The position numbers were made by a program, and so were the translations under genes. A stretch of 31,690 nucleotides of DNA from an uncultured Dysgonomonas sp. (GTDB taxonomy: Bacteria; Bacteroidota; Bacteroidia; Bacteroidales; Dysgonomonadaceae), in NCBI GenBank assembly GCA_937995835.1, contig CALKIV010000004.1, forward strand, positions 1 to 31,690, read 5' to 3'. The notes beneath the pieces were generated by a model that did not search any database, was not told where the DNA came from, and saw only the letters and a program-made list of their open reading frames with translations. Below, piece after piece: positions 15,938-23,851 of this stretch. Numbering within the stretch: the first letter of the stretch is position 1; each line of letters starts with the position of its first letter.

Positions 15938-17103
15938 TCTTCTCTTAAAACTCTAACCCTGCTCCCCATCAGCACAATGCCTGCTGCTAAGAGGGCTACA
16001 AGTCCAAAGGATATGCGCAGATTGCTGACTTCGGAGATATAACCAATCACTGGAGGTCCCAATAAGAATCCTAAAAAGCTGACACTGGAGACAATGGTCA
16101 GTGCAACGCCTGTCGATATTTTTGTTTTATGACCCGCCACACTATAAACTGTGGGAACGATGCTCGCCGTTCCTAAACCAACAATCATAAATGCAATAGT
16201 TGTTAGTAGCAAATTTGGATAGATGACAGCTAAGCCCAATCCTATAAAAATTAAAGCTCCACTGATTTGAATTACTTTCTTCCGCCCTAATTTTTCAGTA
16301 AAATGATCTGCAAGAAAACGAGCACTCGCCATCGTGATCATATAAGCCGTAAGCGCTATTGGCACTAAATTATCCGACACATGCACGATGTCTTTGAAGT
16401 ACAAACCACTCCAATCTGCCATCGCCCCTTCAGCAGCCATTCCACAGAAAGCGATGATACCCAATAGGAAAAGAAACTTTTCCGGCTTTTCTTTTTTCTT
16501 ATCCTCTCTGTGTACCTTTTCTTTCTTTACATCTTCTTGCAAATACTTGTAATTAAGGAATAGCATCAGGAATACAAAGACAGAAACGACCAAGAAGTGC
16601 TGTATAGGTGAGAAATTTATATTGATCATCAATAAACCGATAGCAGAGCCAAAGAAACCTGCCAAACTCCATCCTCCGTGGAATGAAGCCATTATGGAAC
16701 GCTTGTAGCCTGTTTCCACATTTACTCCTTGTGTATTGACTGATATATTGCAAAAATTACCAGCAAAGCCAAAGGCTATCAAGCTCATGATCAGAGAATA
16801 TTCATTCGCTGAAAGACCTACAAACAGCAGTGAAAGCACATAAAAGAATAAGGCTACTGGCAATATTTTTCTACTACCAACACGTGACACTAAGAATCCT
16901 GACAACGTCATACCGCAGATCTGCCCAACGGGGATCATTAAGAGTATCGTTCCCCAAGCGCCATCGCCTAATCCTAAAGATGTTTTGATATCTGGAATAC
17001 GACTAGCCCAACTGGAGAAACATATACCTTGAGAAAAATAGAAAAGAAAGATTGCCAAGCGAGCACGCTTTAGCTCTGATGAAACGACTGTTTGTGATGC
17101 CAT
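15934..17103 (-). CDS. MFS transporter, YbjJ-like
   Basis: A 389-residue inner-membrane protein of the major facilitator superfamily with about twelve predicted helices in two six-helix halves. The first half holds FFYSQGICFSSW-like residues in helix 1, SRIPDIKTSLGLGDGAWG, and the loop 2-3 signature GFLVSRVGSRK. A hydrophilic Lys/Glu-rich central loop (VKKEKVHREDKKKEKPEK) separates the halves. The overall pattern resembles the E. coli YbjJ group, whose substrate is not established. It faces the alpha/beta hydrolase gene convergently, with overlapping stop codons and no terminator hairpin between them. Confidence 0.86.
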   Translation of the reverse strand: MASQTVVSSELKRARLAIFLFYFSQGICFSSWASRIPDIKTSLGLGDGAWGTILLMIPVGQICGMTLSGFLVSRVGSRKILPVALFFYVLSLLFVGLSANEYSLIMSLIAFGFAGNFCNISVNTQGVNVETGYKRSIMASFHGGWSLAGFFGSAIGLLMININFSPIQHFLVVSVFVFLMLFLNYKYLQEDVKKEKVHREDKKKEKPEKFLFLLGIIAFCGMAAEGAMADWSGLYFKDIVHVSDNLVPIALTAYMITMASARFLADHFTEKLGRKKVIQISGALIFIGLGLAVIYPNLLLTTIAFMIVGLGTASIVPTVYSVAGHKTKISTGVALTIVSSVSFLGFLLGPPVIGYISEVSNLRISFGLVALLAAGIVLMGSRVRVLRED

Positions 17104-17455
17104 ATACCCTTAAAAATTTCACGAAATTACAACATATGATTTAGATTAAGCCCCTTTTGACCAAAATAATAAATATGTAGCTTATCCTTTGACTTCATAA
17201 CAACCTATCTATCGGGAGTTTGTTCACTATTTTCTTTTAATAAAACACAGAGAACACCTCATTCGACAGCTCATAAATAGCTAATTCGCCACCGTTGAAA
17301 TCGTCTACCCCTTGAGACAACACACCAGAACAGCGACTAGTCTCCACACTGTGAGCATTATCGCTGTTATATTTATTTCATACTCATTATCAACCCGGCT
17401 TCACCACCTTAACACAATTGACTGTAAATAAAACCATTACCAGCAAAACAAGAAA
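17104..17455. other. Long intergenic stretch between MFS and dehydrogenase genes
   Basis: About 350 bases with no convincing complete gene. The part at 17237-17377 is richer in G+C than other gaps here and is open on the minus strand for 46 codons without an ATG (see findings). A small palindrome AATTTC-AC-GAAATT lies just upstream of the MFS start, at about 17112-17125. I see no RNA gene and no full Bacteroides promoter. Confidence 0.5.
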
Positions 17456-17495
17456 GAGAATGTGATAAAATCAAGAATCAGCCACATACATTCTC
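17456..17495 (-). terminator. Terminator after the 2-hydroxyacid dehydrogenase gene
   Basis: GAGAATGT (17456-17463) pairs with ACATTCTC (17488-17495), an 8-bp stem with a 24-base loop, directly after the stop codon. On the minus strand TTTCTTGTTTTG follows. Confidence 0.55.
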
Positions 17496-17498
17496 AAT

Positions 17499-18464
17499 CT
17501 AATTCACCTTATCTAACTGCCCTCCATCAAAAAAGTTGATAATATTCTTCGCAACCTCCCTCTGCATATCTAAACGATAAGCCATCGTTTTTGTTCCAAT
17601 GTGTGGTGTTAAAACTACATTATCCATCTGCAGCAACTCCGGAGATATTTTGGGCTCGTTTTCATAAACATCTAAGCCCGCTCCAGCTATTTCCTTTGCA
17701 TTTAAGGCTTTGATCAAAGCTTGTTCATCTACCAGTGCACCTCTAGCTGTATTAATCAGAATGGCAGTCTTTTTCATTTTCTGAAACTCAGCTGTACTGA
17801 TAATATGCTTAGTGGTGGCTGTTGATGGTGCATTCAACGATAAAAAGTCTGATTCTTTTAACAAGGTTTCAAAATCGACATAGGTTGCAGAATATTCATC
17901 TTCTATCTCTGAAGCCAAACGTGTACGATTGTGATAGATTATTTTCATTCCTGAAGCTATTGCTCGACGAGCCACGGCTTGACCTATCCTACCCATACCA
18001 AATATCCCTAAAGTAGTGCCATAAACAGGCAGACCTAAATCGCCAAAGAGACTCCAATCTACTCGTTCTCCTTTATGGAGCTTTGTATTAAAATAACCGA
18101 TCATACGTGCTGTTGTCAAAATATGAGCAAAAGCCAGTTCGGCAGTAGGTTCAAGCACAGAAGTAGGTGTGTTGGTAACTACTATCTCTTCTTGAGCAGC
18201 ATATTGCACGTCAATATTATCATAGCCTACTCCATAGTTGCAAATCAGCTTCAGATCCACGCCTGCATCTATCACCTCCTTACCTACATACGAGGCAGCC
18301 GAAAAGTTAGGGACAAGAACTTCTACTCCCGGCAGAAGCTTGATTATTTCTTCATTCGTAAATTTACTTTCTGTTGGGTAAATTAACTCAAATCGATCTT
18401 CAAGGTGAGCAAAACCCTCCTTATTGAAGGCGTAACCAAATAATATTTTTTTCTTCTTCATCAC
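17499..18464 (-). CDS. D-2-hydroxyacid dehydrogenase (NAD(P)-binding)
   Basis: A 321-residue cytoplasmic dehydrogenase of the D-isomer-specific 2-hydroxyacid family, which reduces 2-keto acids such as glyoxylate, hydroxypyruvate or phenylpyruvate. The nucleotide-binding motif GMGRIG is at 156-161. The catalytic set is Arg241 (NTARG), Glu270 (YENEP) and His288 (TPHIG). The N-terminal catalytic domain contains CNYGVGYDNID, typical of the glyoxylate/hydroxypyruvate reductase branch. The start has two Met codons in a row followed by four Lys; the first was taken. It follows glyA on the same strand, 115 bases away, with a terminator between. The glyA neighbour hints at glycine/serine/glyoxylate metabolism, but the substrate is not proven. 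Confidence 0.88.
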   Translation of the reverse strand: MMKKKKILFGYAFNKEGFAHLEDRFELIYPTESKFTNEEIIKLLPGVEVLVPNFSAASYVGKEVIDAGVDLKLICNYGVGYDNIDVQYAAQEEIVVTNTPTSVLEPTAELAFAHILTTARMIGYFNTKLHKGERVDWSLFGDLGLPVYGTTLGIFGMGRIGQAVARRAIASGMKIIYHNRTRLASEIEDEYSATYVDFETLLKESDFLSLNAPSTATTKHIISTAEFQKMKKTAILINTARGALVDEQALIKALNAKEIAGAGLDVYENEPKISPELLQMDNVVLTPHIGTKTMAYRLDMQREVAKNIINFFDGGQLDKVN

Positions 18465-18521
18465 TTTTATTTTTTTGTATTACCTAAAGATAGCAATTTT
18501 AGCCTTTTCATCCAGAAATAG

Positions 18522-18557
18522 AAAAGGAGAATTGCTCATTAGAACAATCCTCCTTTT
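18522..18557 (-). terminator. Terminator after glyA
   Basis: AAAAGGAGAATTG (18522-18534) pairs with CAATCCTCCTTTT (18545-18557), 13 positions with one mismatch and a 10-base loop. On the minus strand TTTTCTATTTC follows. Confidence 0.8.
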
Positions 18558-18579
18558 GATATTTAAATCCTTTATGTGC

Positions 18580-19860
18580 TTACCAAGCAAACAACGGATA
18601 TCCTTCCATGATGGAATTAACTTTCTCTTTTACTGATTTAATTGTTTTATCATCTTCCGGATGAGATAGCACAGTATCTATCATTTCCACAATTTCTTGC
18701 ATCATTGGCTCTTTAGCCCCTCTGGTAGTGATTGCTGGAGTTCCGAAGCGAAGTCCTGATGTTTGGAATGGACTACGGCTATCAAATGGAACCATGTTTT
18801 TGTTGGTTGTGATATCGGCTTCCACCAATACTTTCTCCCCAACTTTACCGGTCAATTCAGGGAATTTGGTACGAAGGTCAACCAAAATACAATGATTATC
18901 TGTCCCCCCCGAAACCACTTTATATCCTTTGTCGATAAATGCTTGAGCCATCACTTGAGCATTCTTCTTCACTTGTTGCTGATAGGTTTTATATTCTGGT
19001 TGCAAAGCCTCCAAGAAAGAAACAGCCTTAGCAGCTATCACGTGCTCTAGAGGACCACCTTGCATTCCCGGGAACACAGCAGAATCAAGCAACGAAGACA
19101 TCATGCGAGTTTCGCCCTTCGGAGTTTTCTTTCCGAATGGGTTTTCGAAGTCTTCACCGAGTAAAATCACCCCTCCACGTGGTCCGCGAAGAGTCTTATG
19201 AGTAGTTGTAGTTACTATATGCGCATGTTTCACAGGGTTTTCCAAAAGTCCTGCTGCAATAAGTCCTGCCGGATGCGCCATATCTACTAAGAAAATAGCT
19301 CCAATTTCGTCAGCCACTTTTCTGATACGTGCATAATCCCACTCACGAGAATAAGCAGAAGCACCAGCAATAATCATTTTTGGCTTTTCTTTGCGTGCCA
19401 CAGCCTCTAATTGATCGTAGTCTACTTGCTCGGTATCTTCTTTCACATTATACTCCAACGCAGTAAACATCAAACCTGAGAAGTTTACGGGCGAACCGTG
19501 TGACAAGTGTCCACCATGTGACAGGTTTAATCCTAAGAACTTATCTCCTGCATTCATACATGCCAAGAAAACGGCCCCATTGGCTTGCGCACCTGAGTGA
19601 GGTTGCACATTTGCCCATTCTGCATTATATATTTCTTTTAGCCTATCGATGGCCAATTGCTCACTTTGATCTACAAACTCACAGCCGCCATAATATCTTC
19701 TGCCGGGATATCCTTCAGCGTATTTGTTGGTTAAACACGATCCCATTGCATCCATCACTTGTTGGCTAACAAAGTTTTCGGAAGCAATAAGCTCTATTCC
19801 ATGAAGTTGTCTCTGATATTCTTTCTCGATAATATCAAAAATGGCAGTGTCTTTTTTCAT
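18580..19860 (-). CDS. glyA: Serine hydroxymethyltransferase
   Basis: A 426-residue PLP enzyme that interconverts serine plus tetrahydrofolate and glycine plus 5,10-methylene-tetrahydrofolate. The PLP lysine is Lys222 in VTTTTHKTLRGPRGG. Other family motifs are ELIASENF (23-30), NKYAEGYPGRRYYGG (45-59), NVQPHSGAQAN (84-94), and the active-site VDMAHPAGL (192-200). Length is normal. With gcvP in the same window, the organism has two routes that make methylene-tetrahydrofolate from glycine or serine, but they are in separate units. The gene has its own terminator and a candidate promoter at 19902-19909. Confidence 0.97.
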   Translation of the reverse strand: MKKDTAIFDIIEKEYQRQLHGIELIASENFVSQQVMDAMGSCLTNKYAEGYPGRRYYGGCEFVDQSEQLAIDRLKEIYNAEWANVQPHSGAQANGAVFLACMNAGDKFLGLNLSHGGHLSHGSPVNFSGLMFTALEYNVKEDTEQVDYDQLEAVARKEKPKMIIAGASAYSREWDYARIRKVADEIGAIFLVDMAHPAGLIAAGLLENPVKHAHIVTTTTHKTLRGPRGGVILLGEDFENPFGKKTPKGETRMMSSLLDSAVFPGMQGGPLEHVIAAKAVSFLEALQPEYKTYQQQVKKNAQVMAQAFIDKGYKVVSGGTDNHCILVDLRTKFPELTGKVGEKVLVEADITTNKNMVPFDSRSPFQTSGLRFGTPAITTRGAKEPMMQEIVEMIDTVLSHPEDDKTIKSVKEKVNSIMEGYPLFAW

Positions 19861-19901
19861 ACCTAAGAATTATTTTGATTTAAAATGAAAATACGTAAAT
19901 A

Positions 19902-19909
19902 CAAATCTA
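19902..19909 (-). promoter_or_regulatory. Candidate -7 box for glyA
   Basis: TAGATTTG on the minus strand fits TAnnTTTG exactly, about 42 bases before the ATG. The nearest TTG is 23 bases upstream of it, slightly beyond the usual 19-21. Confidence 0.45.
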
Positions 19910-19994
19910 AGAATTATTTGCAAATAAGATAGCAATAAGACATCAAATAGGAAGTTAAAATAAACAGAATAACAATAGAGTGTTGCAAAAGCTG

Positions 19995-20002
19995 TATATT
20001 TG
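19995..20002 (+). promoter_or_regulatory. Candidate -7 box for the MBL hydrolase gene at 20053
   Basis: TATATTTG fits TAnnTTTG exactly, 50 bases before the ATG. No well-spaced TTG is upstream. Confidence 0.45.
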
Positions 20003-20052
20003 CCAAAGAACAAATAGTTGCTAACAGGAACTATTATTTAATTACAAACTGT

Positions 20053-20892
20053 ATGTTGACCATCCTTATTGACAACAACTCCCACCCCACAGCAGACAAC
20101 CTGCTCACCGAACATGGACTTAGTATATATTGGGAACTAAACGGGCTAAAGTACATGTTAGACGTGGGAGCATCAGACCACTTCCAACAAAATGCTAACA
20201 ACCTAAACATCAAAATAGAAGACATTGACTATCTATTTCTATCACACGCCCACAAAGACCATACTGGAGGACTTCAGAGTTTTTTGGAAGTGAACAAAAA
20301 AGCAAAGATATACCTCTCCAAAAATGTGCTCAACAGATCGTTTTACTCCTCTCGCAAAGGATCGAAGCGAGATATAAGCATGCCTGAAGTGGAGATTTCT
20401 TCACGATTTAGATTAATAGAGGAAGATTGTATGATCAATAAGGATATAAAAGTGATCGCCATAATTCCGGAAATATTTCAAAAGCCCTTAGCCAATAGGA
20501 CATTATTGAGCAAAACAATTGAAGGGGAAGGGCTAGATAATTTTGATCACGAAATATGTTTGCGTATGAAAACAGACAAAGGATTCCTCATCCTTTCTGC
20601 ATGCACCCATAACGGCATTTCAAACACACTTTCAGCTTGTTGTAGTGATGAGATTCTCCCTTCAGAAGTCATTGCTTATATTGGAGGAACTCACCTTTTG
20701 GATAGCGATGATAAAAATCAGTATGAAACACACGAAGATATATCTGTTCTCTGTGATTCATTGCTGAAATCTTACCCTCATCTACAATTGATCACAGGGC
20801 ACTGCACAGGGAACGCAGTGATGCAAACCGTCAAAGAGAAGATGAGAGAAAGATTTCAACAATTCTATTCAGGATTTCAATTTAAGATTTAA
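20053..20892 (+). CDS. MBL-fold hydrolase, dihydropterin/methanopterin-type subgroup
   Basis: A 279-residue cytoplasmic metallo-beta-lactamase-fold protein. It opens LTILIDNNS, and the metal motif SHAHKDHTGG gives His65, His67, Asp69 and His70. LSACTHNGISN and the late TGHCTGN supply further ligands. This arrangement matches the subgroup annotated as 7,8-dihydropterin-6-methyl-beta-ribofuranosylaminobenzene 5'-phosphate synthase-like, though bacterial members rarely have a proven substrate. It is clearly different from the GloB-like hydrolase at 10595. It converges on the exported-protein gene, with stop codons overlapping inside TTAA. Confidence 0.85.
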   Translation: MLTILIDNNSHPTADNLLTEHGLSIYWELNGLKYMLDVGASDHFQQNANNLNIKIEDIDYLFLSHAHKDHTGGLQSFLEVNKKAKIYLSKNVLNRSFYSSRKGSKRDISMPEVEISSRFRLIEEDCMINKDIKVIAIIPEIFQKPLANRTLLSKTIEGEGLDNFDHEICLRMKTDKGFLILSACTHNGISNTLSACCSDEILPSEVIAYIGGTHLLDSDDKNQYETHEDISVLCDSLLKSYPHLQLITGHCTGNAVMQTVKEKMRERFQQFYSGFQFKI

Positions 20893-21545
20893 TTTTTAGG
20901 CAGAAGGCTTTCTGCATACTGCACAAGAGCTGCAACCGCCTTTGTATCCCCAAACTCAATTCCCTTTTCTTTTACAAACTTCTTCAATTCTGGGCTTTGC
21001 TTAGAGTATAATTTTTGAAACTGATTAAAATTTGAAAATTTATTTTTCTTCTTACCTTTTACCAACCAATAGTCGTTATAAACTTCCACCACTTCGCGAT
21101 CCTCTTTCTTAGCAAATGAATTAGAAGCATCTCCCGGATTGTGTCCTCGATATTGAGTAGAGGTGGATACATGGCTCACCCCATCATAAGCAACAGCGAC
21201 ACCACTTTTCATTGTTTTCACATTATATCTGACATACAAAAGGGGTGAAATACAAATCACTTCTTTTGGACCATCACGATCGAATAGAAAAGTTCGCCCG
21301 TCAGTCTCAAGCTGAAGGACTTTATCAAGATTGGTGACTATCTTTTCTTCTCCATCTTTAGCATCTATGAAATACAACTGGTTATCAATAAAATTGAAGT
21401 TGACCTTCTCCGTTACTTCATAACCATCAAAATAAACTGTAGCCACTTGATAGCCTTCGAAAAGAAAATTACCTGAGGGCACTTGGCTAACTCCCACTGG
21501 AACTATTCCAACAAGAATCAATAAGGTTAATAGAGTCTTTTTCAT
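20889..21545 (-). CDS. Exported protein of unknown function
   Basis: A 218-residue protein with a signal peptide (MKKTLLTLLILVGIVPVGVSQ) and no lipobox Cys, so probably periplasmic or outer-membrane associated. The frame opens at 21584, but the ATG at 21545 starts directly at the signal peptide and is preferred. The mature part has short beta strands (VATVYFDGYEV, NFNFIDNQLYFID, TFLFDRDG), then a Lys-rich helical C-terminal third (KKKNKFSNFNQFQKLYSKQ). I do not recognise the family. It is convergent with the MBL gene, with overlapping stops. Confidence 0.7.
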   Translation of the reverse strand: MKKTLLTLLILVGIVPVGVSQVPSGNFLFEGYQVATVYFDGYEVTEKVNFNFIDNQLYFIDAKDGEEKIVTNLDKVLQLETDGRTFLFDRDGPKEVICISPLLYVRYNVKTMKSGVAVAYDGVSHVSTSTQYRGHNPGDASNSFAKKEDREVVEVYNDYWLVKGKKKNKFSNFNQFQKLYSKQSPELKKFVKEKGIEFGDTKAVAALVQYAESLLPKN

Positions 21546-21690
21546 CGTAGCAAATATTATATTATGAACATTCTGAGCATACATAATCCAAAGGAACAGA
21601 CAGATAGATAATCAGTTCGTTATGCACATATTGAAGTTACGATTTATTTTCACAAAAACAAGAAGCAAAAATGACTTCATTTAGTTCACA

Positions 21691-23178
21691 CTACGAAATA
21701 AACTTAAAAGCTTTAGGTAAATAATCGATCAGATCAGCACTAATCATAGCCTCCATACCCAAATCAGTAGCAGCTAAGTCACCAGCCAAGCCATGTAGAT
21801 AGACACCTAACACAGCCGCCTCCCTAGGGGTATACCCTCTAGCCAGCAAACCAGTGAGCAAACCTGTAAGAACATCGCCACTTCCTCCTTTTGCCATACC
21901 AGCATTGCCTGTGCTATTGAAGTGGCATTCTCCATCAGAGAAGCAGATCATGGTGTTTGCTCCTTTAACAATAAGCGTTGAATTCAGGGATAAAGCCAAT
22001 TCTCGAACTCGCTTCACTTTCTCTTCTTCCGTAGACCAAGCGCCTATTAATCGTTTCAATTCCCCAACATGTGGGGTCAAGATTGAGTCTTTCGGAATAT
22101 TCCCTAAGAGCTCTTTATTCTCTGATATAATATTCAAGGCATCTGCATCTAGCACCAAAGGAGTTGAAATAATTCTCAGCAGCAACTTTAATGCTTTTGC
22201 CGATTGTTCATCTTGCCCTAAGCCACAACCAACACCTATTGCTGTATACTTATCTAAAGTATCGGGCAGGGACGAAAAGCAATCTTCAGCATCTAGGCTA
22301 AACATAGCAGAGGGATAGTTGATCATTACCCCGTAGCGAGCTTCAGCAGGCATATGCACAGTCACCAACCCACAACCCGATCGCAAGGCTCCACCCGTTG
22401 CCAAGGTGGCTGCCCCACTCATCGCCTTAGAACCACAAATCAGCAACGCATGTCCATAGGTGTTTTTATGAGCAAAGCGTTTTCGCTTTTGCAGTAGAGA
22501 TTGCACGTTCGATCGATCGGTATAAAAATAATTAGTCTCTGTTTTATTGATACACTCCTCACTCAAGCCAATTGGCACAATTTTCATCTCCCCACAGTTT
22601 TCGCCCACATCTGGGAGCAACATCCCTAGTTTGGCGAACTCGATGGTCAATGTTGCCTCAGCTTTTACAACATTGTTGGACTGATGTTGCCATTCTGTTG
22701 CCATCCCTGAAGGCAAATCAATAGAGATTACCCGATTGGGTAAACTATTAATTTTCTCTATTACTGTTTTTATTGGATCTAATATTTCACCTTTTACTCC
22801 TGTGCCAAGAATTGCATCTATAATTATAGTATCAGAAGAAATATTGGATAAATCTTGATCTTTTAAGATTCGCACCTCTTCAGGAAGTCTTTCATAATTA
22901 GCTTTGCACTCTGCACTTCGCTTTTCTTTTTCGAAGAGACAAAAGACAGAACACTTAAACGCACGAGAAGCCAATATTCGAGCCATCGCCAAACCATCGC
23001 CCCCATTATTGCCTTTACCAATAAAGAACAGCAGAGGAGAATTAGCAGATACAAGTTCTTGCAACTGATTAGCTAAGGCTAGTGATGCCCGTTCCATCAG
23101 TTCGATAGAGCTAATCGGTTCGTGCTCCATAGTATATCGGTCTGCTTCTCTTATTTGTTTACCTGTTAATATTTTCAT
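21691..23178 (-). CDS. nnr: Bifunctional NAD(P)H-hydrate epimerase / ADP-dependent dehydratase
   Basis: A 495-residue NAD(P)HX repair enzyme. The N-terminal YjeF_N domain (about 1-215) epimerises hydrated NAD(P)H: TGKQIREADRYTMEHEPISS, GKGNNGGDGLAMAR, and IIDAILGTGVKGE, followed by SIDLPSGM. The C-terminal YjeF_C/carbohydrate-kinase-like domain (about 230-495) removes the water using ADP: HKNTYGHALLICGS, ILTPHVGE, KGANTMI, and the catalytic GNAGMAKGGSGDVLTG with LGVYLHGLAGD. Both halves look intact. A purine-rich AAGGAG lies just 2 bases before the ATG, a rare Shine-Dalgarno-like match here. It is divergent from the O-acetyltransferase gene. Confidence 0.95.
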   Translation of the reverse strand: MKILTGKQIREADRYTMEHEPISSIELMERASLALANQLQELVSANSPLLFFIGKGNNGGDGLAMARILASRAFKCSVFCLFEKEKRSAECKANYERLPEEVRILKDQDLSNISSDTIIIDAILGTGVKGEILDPIKTVIEKINSLPNRVISIDLPSGMATEWQHQSNNVVKAEATLTIEFAKLGMLLPDVGENCGEMKIVPIGLSEECINKTETNYFYTDRSNVQSLLQKRKRFAHKNTYGHALLICGSKAMSGAATLATGGALRSGCGLVTVHMPAEARYGVMINYPSAMFSLDAEDCFSSLPDTLDKYTAIGVGCGLGQDEQSAKALKLLLRIISTPLVLDADALNIISENKELLGNIPKDSILTPHVGELKRLIGAWSTEEEKVKRVRELALSLNSTLIVKGANTMICFSDGECHFNSTGNAGMAKGGSGDVLTGLLTGLLARGYTPREAAVLGVYLHGLAGDLAATDLGMEAMISADLIDYLPKAFKFIS

Positions 23179-23210
23179 CGCTCCTTACTTTTCATCTACA
23201 CATAAAGATA

Positions 23211-23240
23211 TTGAAAACACAAGAAGAAAAACTAACTTTA
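23211..23240 (+). promoter_or_regulatory. Promoter for the sugar O-acetyltransferase gene
   Basis: TTG (23211-23213), 19 bases, then TAACTTTA (23233-23240), one mismatch from TAnnTTTG. The start would be near 23247, 14 bases before the ATG. porX follows 39 bases after this gene with no terminator, so the promoter may also feed porX and tsaE. Confidence 0.55.
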
Positions 23241-23260
23241 GCCCTAAAACAATATAAGAT

Positions 23261-23812
23261 ATGTCAACGGAGAAAGAAAAAATGCTGAAAGGCGAATTGT
23301 ATAATGCCAATGCTCCTGAACTTTTCGCAGAAAGGGAATATGCACGAAAAGTTCTTTTCCAATTCAATAGTACTCTCGACCGAGGAGAAAGAGCAAAACT
23401 CTTGCTCCCTCTTCTAGGAAGTGTAAAACAAAATTTCCATATAGAGTCTGTGTTCCATTTCGATTATGGATACAACATTCACTTAGGCGAAAATTTCTAT
23501 GCCAATGTAGGGTGCACCATCTTAGATGAAGCTGAGGTGCGCTTTGGCGATAATGTTTTGCTTGCCCCCAATGTGGGCATCTACACAGCTTGTCACCCCA
23601 CCGATGTGGAACAGAGAGTGGCAGGCATAGAGTTCGCTAAGCCAGTGAAAATTGGAGATAATGTTTGGATTGGCGCCGACGTCACCATCTTACCAGGCGT
23701 ATCGATTGGTGACAATGCCGTGATAGGCGCTGGCAGTGTGGTGGTGCATGATATTCCTGCTGACACAGTGGCAGTCGGCAATCCGTGCAAGGTGATAAAA
23801 AAGATGAAATAA
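23261..23812 (+). CDS. Sugar O-acetyltransferase (Maa/LacA-type)
   Basis: A 183-residue acetyl-CoA-dependent O-acetyltransferase of the hexapeptide-repeat family. The N-terminal maltose acetyltransferase helix (EKEKMLKGELYNANAPEL) is followed by a left-handed beta-helix with hexapeptide turns (NIHLGENFYANVGCTILD, VRFGDNVLLAPNVGIYT). The catalytic His112 is in TACHPTD. The C-terminal VKIGDNVWIGADVTILPGV and GNPCKVI complete the fold. Length is normal for Maa. It acetylates a sugar 6-OH or similar; the acceptor is unknown. It lies 39 bases before porX. Confidence 0.9.
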   Translation: MSTEKEKMLKGELYNANAPELFAEREYARKVLFQFNSTLDRGERAKLLLPLLGSVKQNFHIESVFHFDYGYNIHLGENFYANVGCTILDEAEVRFGDNVLLAPNVGIYTACHPTDVEQRVAGIEFAKPVKIGDNVWIGADVTILPGVSIGDNAVIGAGSVVVHDIPADTVAVGNPCKVIKKMK

Positions 23813-23851
23813 AATCAATCTCCAATTTTATTCTGTATTTTTACATGCAAG

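Noticed and set aside
17104..17498. Mobile-element scar in the long gap
   Set aside because: I found no terminal inverted repeats, target duplications or transposase-like frame.
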